DNA of 30,870 bases from Zelonia costaricensis. Lineage: Eukaryota > Euglenozoa > Kinetoplastea > Trypanosomatida > Trypanosomatidae. Below the pieces are notes generated by a model, which worked only from the letters and a program-made list of their open reading frames with translations, ran no database searches and was not told the DNA's origin. Shown here in pieces: positions 9,038-18,047 of this stretch (position 1 is the first letter of the stretch; every line of letters starts with the position of its first letter). The position numbers and the translations under genes were made by a program. The DNA lies in assembly GCA_030849075.1 (NCBI GenBank), contig JASAOO010003231.1, forward strand, positions 1 to 30,870. The letters are read 5' to 3'.

Positions 9038-10180
9038 ACAGCACGGCGCCACCACCCCCACCACCCCCCCCCTTCTCCCACCCGCTGCTGCTGTGGTCTA
9101 CGTTGTCTCTTTTTTGTTTTCCTCGAGTAGCGGCTCTTGCGCCGTGAAGGCACCGCACCAGCCTGCAAGGCACCCAGCGTCAAGCTTCACCGTGGGTCTC
9201 GGCTTTGAGTCCCCCTCCCCCGTCCTCTTCTGTTCGCGCGTAGGGCACAGGTGCGCGACCGACCGCCGCCAGCACGCAGAGCTCAGCGTCACATAGGCTG
9301 AAGAAAAGCAGGCTCGTCGGTGTCCAAGGGCCGGCTGTAATGCGCTTTCTCGCACGCCGCGACGTGCCAAAAACTGATTTCATGCCGCCCCTATCGCCTC
9401 CACCTACTCTCCACCCCCACCCGTCCTTCTTCCTCGTCTGTCTCTCGCTGGCCACCACACCACAACCCCCTCTCCGCTCCCCTGCCCCCCCCCCCTCCCG
9501 CAGCGGCACGCGCCTGCGTCCCACTGTCCGTCACCGTTCCCATCAACACCCGCTCGCATTTCGTTGTTCACGAAGGTCCCCCCACCACCACCACCACTTC
9601 CGTTGCCAAGCTGTTCCGTCGGCCTCTTCGCCCTACCGTCACTTGCGTGAGTTGCTCAGCGTTGTGCGTGTGGACGTGAGTGTGTGCGAGTGTGTGTCTG
9701 TTTCTCTCTTTGGCAGCTCTTCTTGCTCTGGACTTCTCATCGCGCGCCACCCTTCGCGTCTCCTCCTCCCTCCCTCCCGCTCATCCCACACTCCGTGCAC
9801 TTTCCGGCCGTGGCACCTACAGTCGTCTCGCCGCCATAGAACGTCACACCGCGTACGGCTACATAACAAACAGGCACCCCCCCCACCCCTCACCCCTCCG
9901 TTGCTCTCCTAGCTCGCGCCCGGCTCAACGAGAACATTTGCAAATAGAGAGCTGAGCGAGAGAACAACGATACTCCAGCTCTGACTTTTTTTTTGTTTTC
10001 TTCTCCTTCGCCAGTTCCGTCGGAAAGCCATTCGCGGGGCTGACGCGCCTACACACACATACACACACACACACAGAGGGAGATCAACACCTCACCAGCT
10101 TAAACGCACACAGGCACAGAGCGGCAGTGCTCATAGAGCTCCCCTTCCTCTTCCCAAGCTCACTCTTCTCCTCCTGTACA
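9038..10180. other. Spacer between the coiled-coil gene and polymerase kappa copy 2
   Basis: This is 1.1 kb of C/T-rich sequence with several C-runs, a (CA)n tract at about 10051-10077 and the acceptor region described next. No supported coding frame is present on either strand. Confidence 0.7.
9984..10014 (+). promoter_or_regulatory. Predicted trans-splice acceptor for polymerase kappa copy 2
   Basis: A T-rich tract (about 9985-10010) is followed at once by its first AG at 10013-10014. The 5'-UTR would be about 166 bases and contains no ATG before 10181, supporting that start. Confidence 0.6.
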
Positions 10181-12208
10181 ATGCTGCGCCTCTCACGAGC
10201 TGTGTTGGCGGCTGCCAGCTCCAAGGGTGCTGTCAAGGTCAGCAAGGCAGCCGTGAAGCGCGACGCCGGCCCAACCTCGGCGCTCAAGGCAGCCGCGGCC
10301 CGCATGAGCTCCAGCGACCTCACCGCGGCGGAGATTGCGGCCGACAGCGCGGCCCTGGAGGAGCACGGACTTGCCGCCCCACCACCGGCCCCGGGCAGTA
10401 TTGACAGCCACAGCCATCACCACCACGATCACCGCAACACCGGCAAGCTGCACTTCGACGCCTCGAAGGCGGGGCTGCAGCAGGTGGACAAGGATTACGT
10501 GGAGCAGGTCATCCAGGAGGCGTCGAAGGGGTCACCATTCTACCAGAAGGAGCAGCGGCTGGAGGAGACGCGGCGGCGCAAGGCGGAGGAGCTGCAGGCC
10601 AAGGCCAAGACCTTCGACTCCATTAGCGCTGCCGAGAAGCAGCACATCAAATCCATGGTGGACACCATGGTCGACGAGCTCGAGGCCACGCGCGACCTGC
10701 GCCGCCGCTACATCCACATCGACATGGACATGTTCTACGCCGCTGTGGAGGAGAAGAAGAACCCGTCGCTGCGCGGCAAGCCCTTCGGCGTTGGTGCACA
10801 GCAGATGCTGTCGACGACCAACTACATTGCCCGGCAGTACGGCGTGCGGTCTGGCATGCCGGGGTTCATCGGCAAGAAGCTCTGCCCGGAGCTCATCATT
10901 GTGCCCAACGACTTCCCGGCCTACCAGCGCGAGGCGGCGCGTGTGCACAGCATCGCCTCCCGCTACGACGCCCAGTTCGTCAGCGTCGGCCTCGATGAGC
11001 TGACGATGGACGTGACCAAGTACCTGGAGGAGTTCCCGGCCGTCTCGGCCTCCGACATCGCCCACGACTTCCGCGACGAGGTGTTTCTCAAGACGCAGCT
11101 CACCAGCAGCGGCGGCATTGGGCCGACCTCCATCCTTGCCAAGATCGCGAGCAACGTGAACAAGCCGAACGGGCAGCACGAGATCACGCTGCTGACGCGC
11201 GAGGACGTGATCAAGTACGTGCGCGACATCCCGCTGCGCAAGATCCCTGGCATCGGCTACGCGCAGGAGATGATCCTGGGGGCGCTGCACATCCACACGT
11301 GCGGTGATCTGCTGCTGCACAAGTATCTCCTCGCCTACCTGTTCCGCGAAAAGACGTTCGCGCACTACCTCAGCGTCGGTCTCGGCCTCGCCGAGACCTT
11401 CTCGCAGCGCAAGCACACCTCACCGCAGTCGGTGGGCAAGGAGACGTCGTTTAGTGAGCCGCTGCCGTCGGCCGAAGCCTTCACGCGGCTCTTCCGCAAG
11501 CTGCTGGAGCAGTGCCACATGCGCTGCGTCCGCGACCACCTGCAGCCGCGCAAGATGACGCTGGTGCTCAAGTACCGCACGTACGACACGGAGCAGTTCA
11601 GCGCGTCGCTGCCGTCGCCGACGAACGACCTCAAGGTCTGGATCGAGGTGTCGCAGAAGCTGATCGAGCCGCACCTGCTCCACTACGGCGAGTTCCGCCT
11701 CGTGGGCGTCCGCCTCCAGCGCTTCACGGACAGCGACGACGAGATCGGCACCCACGCCGTGGACGGCCACCCGATGGCGCCAAACCGCAATGCCTTGACA
11801 GGGGCCGCGACCGAGCGCATGTCCGTGGCGGCCGCCACCGCCGCTCCGATGCCTCTGCCGGCGCAAGCGTCGCCGCACTCGTACGCGAAGCCCGCCGCGC
11901 TGGAGGATGACGAGGAGGCGGATATGATGGCGAGCGGCAAAGGCGAGGAGGCCAAGGGCTCGTATGCGGCGGACAGGAGGGAGGGCACCGATGCGGAGGC
12001 GGCTCGTGGTGCCGCCGCGTCTGGGGCAGCGCTGAAGCGCAAGATCCCCATCTCCAAGTTTCTGACGGACCCCAACCTGCCGAAGCCGCCGCTCGCTCAG
12101 GTCTCACCGGCCGCCGCCGCGGCAGAGGCCGCCGCCGCTGCGAAAGCGGGCAAGGCCGGCCGCAAGCGCGTCAAGTCGGCGAAGCGCAAGCTCAGCAAGA
12201 AGAAGTAA
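10181..12208 (+). CDS. POLK: DNA polymerase kappa, Y family, copy 2 (probable mitochondrial form)
   Basis: This is a 675-residue translesion polymerase. The N-terminus begins MLRLSRAVLAAASSKG and stays rich in Arg, Lys, Ala and Ser without acidic residues for about 27 residues, a likely mitochondrial presequence. A His-rich linker (77-84) precedes the N-clasp (about 92-175). The palm motif DMDMFYAAVE starts at D181 (D183, steric-gate Y186), the fingers run about 205-248, and the second carboxylates are D272/E273 in GLDELTMD. The SGGIGPTSILAK segment (310-321) ends the palm, the thumb has PGIG at 356-359, and the little finger spans about 416-515. All catalytic residues are present. The tail ends in a Lys/Arg-rich stretch (661-675) that could bind DNA. 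Trypanosoma cruzi polymerase kappa is known to be mitochondrial, which fits. The upstream GTG at 10127 is not used because 10181 is the first ATG after the acceptor. Confidence 0.94.
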   Translation: MLRLSRAVLAAASSKGAVKVSKAAVKRDAGPTSALKAAAARMSSSDLTAAEIAADSAALEEHGLAAPPPAPGSIDSHSHHHHDHRNTGKLHFDASKAGLQQVDKDYVEQVIQEASKGSPFYQKEQRLEETRRRKAEELQAKAKTFDSISAAEKQHIKSMVDTMVDELEATRDLRRRYIHIDMDMFYAAVEEKKNPSLRGKPFGVGAQQMLSTTNYIARQYGVRSGMPGFIGKKLCPELIIVPNDFPAYQREAARVHSIASRYDAQFVSVGLDELTMDVTKYLEEFPAVSASDIAHDFRDEVFLKTQLTSSGGIGPTSILAKIASNVNKPNGQHEITLLTREDVIKYVRDIPLRKIPGIGYAQEMILGALHIHTCGDLLLHKYLLAYLFREKTFAHYLSVGLGLAETFSQRKHTSPQSVGKETSFSEPLPSAEAFTRLFRKLLEQCHMRCVRDHLQPRKMTLVLKYRTYDTEQFSASLPSPTNDLKVWIEVSQKLIEPHLLHYGEFRLVGVRLQRFTDSDDEIGTHAVDGHPMAPNRNALTGAATERMSVAAATAAPMPLPAQASPHSYAKPAALEDDEEADMMASGKGEEAKGSYAADRREGTDAEAARGAAASGAALKRKIPISKFLTDPNLPKPPLAQVSPAAAAAEAAAAAKAGKAGRKRVKSAKRKLSKKK

Positions 12209-14295
12209 ATCAGTGATGGAGACTCGCAACAGCACGCGAGGCGGTGCGCCATGAAGGGCTTCGCTTCGAGATGGGGCACACCTCGCCCTCCCCCCTCCTC
12301 CCCCCCCCCGCGTAGCTCTCCTCCACTTCTGCCCTGCTACGGTCGCAGCAGCAGCAGCAGTCTATAGAGATGTTAAGGAGCGTAGAGTGGAGCCGCGGTT
12401 CGTGCCTGCGCGTGGCTGTGGCGGATCGTCGGTTCTTGTTTTATGTGTTGGTGTTCACGACGGCTCTCCTGGTGTGAGTGTGTGTTTGTGTGTGTGTGTT
12501 CAGTAAGGGTGATGAGAAAGGTCTCTCGGCCTCTATAGAAAGACAAACAAGAGTTTTGCCAACCTACACAGCCGCCTAGTCGCGAAGAGTGCGAGCTGTG
12601 GAGAGGGGGGAGGGTGGGGGGAGACGGACGAGGCAGAGCGGCACGGCGTCGGACCGGCGGTGTTGCGCTCGCCGCGTGTTTGCGCGATGCCCTCTCTCTC
12701 CCTCGCTCTCGTCCACAGCCCTCGTACGTTAGCGTAGCACCGGCGTCGATCCTTTTTCTTCTCTTCTCTTTGCCCTCTTGGCCTCAAGCGAGCGAACGGC
12801 GAAATGACAGTTCGGAGTTACAACCTGCCACAGAGAGAAAGATAGTCGAGGTTTTCCGTTTCGGGGAGTTGAGTGTTTTGTGTGTATCTGTGTGTATACC
12901 GCCAGCATAGAGCCATACACGGAGGGGTCCGGCCCCCCCCTCCCCTCCCCCTCCGTCGAAAATTGGGAAGAAAGACGTTGTGAGCGGGGCTCGCAGGCAC
13001 CTCAGCAAACGTCTGTACGCGCCGTGTCGCCTTGTCTTTGTAGGGTGTGTCTGTTGTGAATTGCCAGCTCCTGTGCTTTGTTTGGTCGCGGTCTTTTCAG
13101 TTTTTTTTCTTTCTGCAGACGTGTGTTTGTGCGCGTGTGGGGTGTGTTTTGGTGCGTTGGTGTTGTGCCTTTGTGTCTGTGTGCCAGTACGTGTATGACT
13201 GTCTGTGCGTGTATGTGTGTGTGCCTGTGCGTGTGCGCGTGTGTGGTGGTGTCTCGTCCCTGCAGCTCTCGCATGCTGCGCCATCACCGTAAGAGTGCAT
13301 AACCACCACTCCCCTTCAAAACAAGACAAGAGAAGCCACCGTCGAGAACAGGAGCAACGGAAGACAGCGAAGCTCCTCGTCGGCGCTTTTCTCGTTCGGT
13401 GTGTCTTTCATCACTTGCGCTGTGAGAGAGTGAGAGAGAGAGTCGGGCTCTCCGGGTGGAGGGTGGGGGCCGCTGCCTCGCGGCGTAGCAGGCGACCCTT
13501 TTTCCGGCCAACTCTCTCGCTGCCACACGCCCGAGTGCTACTTGTCGCCCGCCCGGTGCGCAACGCACGCGCGGGAGCGCCCTTCACGGGAGCCGGGAGG
13601 AGCACGAGGTACTGCGACACACCGACTCGCCTTCAGGGGTGCACGCGTAGAGCTGTCTGCGCAACGCTGCCAAGTCGCACCCCCTCTCTCTACCTCGGTG
13701 CAGTTTCTCATGAGTAGCGTCTGGAGCGTCATCGAGTGACTCGCGCATTGTCCCGTAGCAGAATTCGTGGCGTTCTGTCTTCCACCACGACCTCCTCAAC
13801 CTCTACCCGCCAATGCACTTCGTCGTCCGCCCCCTTCCTTCCCCACCGCTCTCGTTCCCGCACCACCAGACAGCGACGGCGGGAAGCCCCTCCTCCAGTC
13901 GGCTCGCCGCACTGGGACCGCCGTGCCGCTCTTCAGCGCGTGACACACACACACAACGTGAAACGGACGGGCTGCAGGTCGGCCAGCAGCGCGCCGCTGC
14001 AACGCACACGATCGGCTCCCTCTCGCTGCAGTCCGGTACACGTCGCTTGTAGGGCCGTCGCTGCCCCGTAGCTCTCCCTCCTCAGTTGTTTCTCAACAAC
14101 GCCCTCCTCCCCCCCCCCGCCCTCTCTTCTCTTCGCCTCGCGTGTGTGTTTTCTCATTCTCTTCTTGTTTTTCCTTCTAGTGCGGCTTGGCGTTGACTGC
14201 ACGCTACTGCGTCGCAGACCGTGAGGGCTCCCCTTCCCTTACCCTCACCAGCTCACTCTCGCCCTTCCCGACGCACGGCGCATTGCTTCCAAGCG
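12209..14295. other. Spacer between polymerase kappa copies 2 and 3
   Basis: This is 2.1 kb with no supported gene. It contains C-runs near 12290 and 12932, a short CAG run near 12346-12360, a GT-rich region at about 12470-12502 and another at 13120-13250, and the acceptor tract at its 3' end. Frames in the GT-rich part translate to Cys/Val repeats and are not genes. Confidence 0.7.
14140..14180 (+). promoter_or_regulatory. Predicted trans-splice acceptor for polymerase kappa copy 3
   Basis: A T/C-rich tract runs directly into an AG at 14179-14180. The resulting 5'-UTR of about 116 bases has no ATG before 14296. Confidence 0.65.
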
Positions 14296-16236
14296 ATGTT
14301 TGCGCGGCGTCTTTGCAGCCCGTGGCGGCTGACACGCAGTGCCGCCGTGTGGCCGGCTGCAGCGCTGCAGCTCGGTAGTCGCCGCTGGCTTTCACTCGGC
14401 GACGCCGCTGCGGGGGCCCTGGCCGTGGCGTCCGACTCGGTGCCCGCCTCTGCCCTCGCGACGGACGCCGTTGGTCGGCTCGCCTTCGACGCCTCGAAGG
14501 CGGGACTGCAAGCGGTGGACAAGGCCCACGTCGAGCGCGTCATTCACGAGGCGACGCGTGGCTCGGCGTTTTTCAAGAGCGAGCAGCGAAAGGAGGCACA
14601 GCGGGCCGCGCGGAACGGGGCGCTGGTCGAGAAGCAGCGCGCCTTTCGCCGGTTGCCCGCAGCGGAGCGCAAGACGTGGCTAGCCAAGGCATCGGCCGTC
14701 GAGACAGCGCTCGAGGCCACGCGCGACTTTAGCCGCCGCTTCATCCACATCGACCTTGACATGTTCTACGCCGCAGTGGAGGAGAAGTACGACGCGTCGT
14801 TGCGGGAGCGGCCGTTTGCGGTTGGCAGCTACGCCATGCTGGCCACCAGCAACTACATTGCGCGGCAGTACGGTGTGCGGTCGGGCATGCCGGGCTTCAT
14901 CGCGAAGAAGCTGTGCCCCACGCTGTGGATCCGACCACCGCGGTTCGACCTCTACCGCCACGAGGCCGCCGCCGTACGCGCGATCGGCGCCCTCTACGAC
15001 CCCTGCTACGTCACAGTCGGGCTGGATGAGCTCACGATGGACGTTACCGAGTACCTGCGCCAGCACCCCGGCATGACTGCCGAAGACGTCTGTGCCGAGC
15101 TTCGTCGCCGCGTGGAGGAGGCAACGCAACTCACGTGCAGCGGCGGCATCGCCCACACGGCGGCCTTTGCAAAGCTGGCGAGCAACGTGAACAAGCCGAA
15201 TGGGCAGCACACCGTGACGCTGCGGACCCGCGCGGAGGTGCTGGCGCACGTGCGCGACATGCCGGTGCGGGATGTCCCTGGCATCGGCTTCGCGACAGAG
15301 CACCAGCTGCTCTCAATTGGCGTCAAGACCTGCAAGGACTTTCTGACGCACAAGGCGGAGCTGTGCTGCCTTTTCCGGGACAAGACGTTTTCATTTTTTC
15401 TCTCCGCTGGGCTCGGCCTCGTGCGCACACACGTGGACCGCTCCAACGCTGAGCGAGCCACTTCGGCCCCGGCCCGTCAAGGTGGGCCGCACCTCGCAGC
15501 AACCCCCGCGACGTCCAGCACCGTGGCACCGCACGCGGCCCTCACCTCGACCGCGTCTGTGGCGGCGCCGCGACTGCCACAGAAGTCAACGGGCAAGTCG
15601 AAGACCGTGGCGCGGGGGCTGCCGACGCGCGAGGCTTACTTCAAGCAGCTGCGCAAGCTGACGGAGGGGGCGCACAGGGTGCTGCTGGAGCAGGGCAGCG
15701 GGACCCGCTTCGTGTGCTTCTACCACACCGACCACGCCTTCGAGGCCCACAGCCACGCCACGACGCTGCCACACGTGACGGACGACCTGGAAGTTCTCTA
15801 CACGGCGGTGGCCCAGTTAGCCGAACCGCTCGCCACGCAGCATCGCGCGTTTCGCCTCCTCGGCGTCAACTTCAGCAGACTGCAGCCCCTCTTGACCGCG
15901 ACGTCGCCGAGCACCCCGCGTAGCCAACACAAGGCAAAGCAAGCGGGAAGCGCGCACCGCTACCCGCAGCGTCGCGCCTCTGTCCAGGCGCAGGCACCGC
16001 GCAAGGCCACACAAAAGAAGGCAGCCGCCCCTCGACAAGCTCGGGAGCGGGTAAAGGCGGCACAGGCCGCCGCGCCAACACGGCGGCACTCTTCACCTGT
16101 CAAGCAGGCGAAGCCCACCGCGGCGCCGCGTAGTGCCGCCAAGCGGGTGAAAGCCAGCAGCGCTGCCTCCTCCTCCGTGCGCAAGCTCGCGAAGACCAGG
16201 GCTGCTGCTTCTGTAGCATGTGTGCGACATGTGTGA
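14296..16236 (+). CDS. POLK: DNA polymerase kappa, Y family, copy 3 (divergent, probable mitochondrial form)
   Basis: This is a 646-residue polymerase. It begins MFARRLCSPWRLTRSAA, with seven Arg and no acidic residue in the first 33, a strong mitochondrial presequence. N-clasp is at about 64-148. The palm motif DLDMFYAAVE starts at D153 (D155, steric-gate Y158), the fingers run about 177-220, and the second carboxylates are D244/E245 in GLDELTMD. The thumb has PGIG at 328-331. The catalytic centre is therefore intact. Unlike copy 2, a Ser/Thr/Ala/Pro-rich insertion (about 380-435) separates thumb and little finger, and the usual Glu-Thr/Arg-Thr-Phe motif opening the little finger is eroded. 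The little finger is about 440-528. The tail (545-646) is strongly Lys/Arg/Ala-rich, resembling histone H1-like tails. The GTG at 14221 is not the start, because 14296 is the first ATG after the acceptor. Confidence 0.93.
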   Translation: MFARRLCSPWRLTRSAAVWPAAALQLGSRRWLSLGDAAAGALAVASDSVPASALATDAVGRLAFDASKAGLQAVDKAHVERVIHEATRGSAFFKSEQRKEAQRAARNGALVEKQRAFRRLPAAERKTWLAKASAVETALEATRDFSRRFIHIDLDMFYAAVEEKYDASLRERPFAVGSYAMLATSNYIARQYGVRSGMPGFIAKKLCPTLWIRPPRFDLYRHEAAAVRAIGALYDPCYVTVGLDELTMDVTEYLRQHPGMTAEDVCAELRRRVEEATQLTCSGGIAHTAAFAKLASNVNKPNGQHTVTLRTRAEVLAHVRDMPVRDVPGIGFATEHQLLSIGVKTCKDFLTHKAELCCLFRDKTFSFFLSAGLGLVRTHVDRSNAERATSAPARQGGPHLAATPATSSTVAPHAALTSTASVAAPRLPQKSTGKSKTVARGLPTREAYFKQLRKLTEGAHRVLLEQGSGTRFVCFYHTDHAFEAHSHATTLPHVTDDLEVLYTAVAQLAEPLATQHRAFRLLGVNFSRLQPLLTATSPSTPRSQHKAKQAGSAHRYPQRRASVQAQAPRKATQKKAAAPRQARERVKAAQAAAPTRRHSSPVKQAKPTAAPRSAAKRVKASSAASSSVRKLAKTRAAASVACVRHV

Positions 16237-18047
16237 GAGCGTCCTTGTGTGTCTTCGTGTGTGTGTGTGTGTGTGCGTCGGCGCCGTGTCCATGGCTGGC
16301 CTTTTTGTTTCTTTCTTGCGTTTGCGTGTGTGTGTGAATTGTGTGACACGTTTACGTTCATCTTCGGCTTCCCTACACCTCTTTTCGCTACAACCGCTTC
16401 ACCCTCCTTGTACCATGACACTCACCTCAACCCCCTCCCCTCTTTTCTCTCCCACTGCTTCCAAGTGTAGTCGCGGCATGCTTGGCGCACTGCGTCGATG
16501 TGATTTGCGTTTGTGGGCTTGTGCCTGTCAGTGCCATACGAAGTTTTTTTTTTTGCTGTTTTTCAAGCGCACTCGCATCCCCCCCCCCTCCTTCTGTGGG
16601 AGCGGCGCGTGGCCCACGCAAGCGCGCGACTACGATTCTGCTGGCCCGCAACGAGGCGCGAACTGCCCAGAGAGAGAGGGAGAGACAAACGCGGAGGCGC
16701 ACCCACGCCCAGCGCGGTGAGCCTCCGCGTGGTGCGGCACCGCACTTATTCCTCCGCACTTGTACAAGCGCCTTCGTGTCTTTTCCTCTTTTTTTTTTTT
16801 ACGCGAGCCTCCACCAGATACCGCCGTCGCAGCTGCGCCTTCAGCCGACACCTGAGTCGCCCCCCAACCACCCACACACCCCTCATCACCGAAATGCCTC
16901 GTGAGCGCCTCGGTGCCGACGCTGCTGGTTCGAGAGACACGCGTAGACGGCAACGGTGTGCTGGCGTGCCACGCGCGGGTCCGCTGCGTTAATTCTCTTT
17001 CGGGACTTCCTCGCGACTGTCTGCCGCACCGCATGGGCTTCGCCTCCCCCCCCCCCGGCCACCACCAACTCTCTCCGTCCTTCCCTCCTTCTCTCGCCGA
17101 CGCTGTCCACCACGGCACACCGCCGCCCACCTCGCAGCCGAGCAGCCCAAACAGTTTGGGCGTCGACAACGAACAAGCATCTCGGTGTCGCACACTGACA
17201 CACGCGCACAGAGCTACGCAGACGCACACTCGCACACTTACACACAAAGGGCAGACACCGCCACAGGGGTGGACACAGACGAAGAAAAGAAGCGACCGAC
17301 AGGGTGTCACTGACGTTGAGTAATACAGCTTTAACGCTTTTCTTTCCATTAGCACCCTCTAAGGGGTGCATCACCGCGCGACCTCGAGCAACACTCCGCG
17401 AGATCAGGCACGCCAGGCGAGTGCAGGGCCCACGCCCAAAAACTCCTCTGGGCCCCCCCCCTTCCCTTCCCTTCCTGTGCCCACACTAATTCACTTGAGC
17501 CACCCTTCACAGAAATCCCTGCAACCCTTTTTCGTTCTCCTCTCTTTTTTGCCGGTTTCTTTGCCCGCCCCAACCCACCAACACCACCCCTCCTCCTCCG
17601 CCGCCGCCGCATCCCGTCCTCAGCTTGACGCGGAAGCGAGGAGCGTCGCGCGCCATCCCTTGGGTTTCTGTATAGAGCTCCATCCGTTCTTTCTCGCTTT
17701 CACTGGCGTGTGTCTCTCATCTCCTCCTCGCTCACGTCGAATACGAAGTTTTACGGCGCGTGTGGGGGGCTTCCTGCACCTGCGCTTGCACGACTGCTCC
17801 CCCTCCCCCCCCCTCCCCCAGGACCGTTGAGCCCGCCCCTGCCCTCCCCCTCCCTCCCTGGTGCTTTGTCGCACCTGCTCTTCACAATCACACACATACA
17901 CACACACAGACCTCTTCACATATCTCAACCCGTTTCGGCCGACCGCCTCTTCTCGCGCTGATTCACGGTGTCCCAGCGTGTTGCTCCCGCGTTCCCCTTT
18001 CTTGCTGCTGCGGTTCTTTTTGTTGTTGTTTTTCTGCTCGCCGCATC
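16237..18047. other. Spacer between polymerase kappa copy 3 and the degenerate copy 4
   Basis: This is 1.8 kb with no supported gene. It contains a (GT)n tract at about 16256-16277, a T-run at 16789-16800, many C-runs, and a (CA)n tract near 17885-17910. Pyrimidine tracts with AG near 17820 and again just before 18048 could serve as acceptors. Confidence 0.7.
17800..17821 (+). promoter_or_regulatory. Candidate trans-splice acceptor for the degenerate polymerase paralogue
   Basis: A C-rich pyrimidine tract is followed by AG at 17820-17821, and no ATG intervenes before 18048. Other AGs nearer the gene (for example after the CA tract near 17910, or near 17974) are also possible, so the exact site is uncertain. 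Confidence 0.35.

Noticed and set aside
7576..9183. Minus-strand open frame of 535 codons opposite the coiled-coil gene
   Set aside because: Its Ala/Ser/Arg-rich composition is that of a reverse reading of Ala/Ser-rich codons, with no domain and no acceptor tract on that strand.
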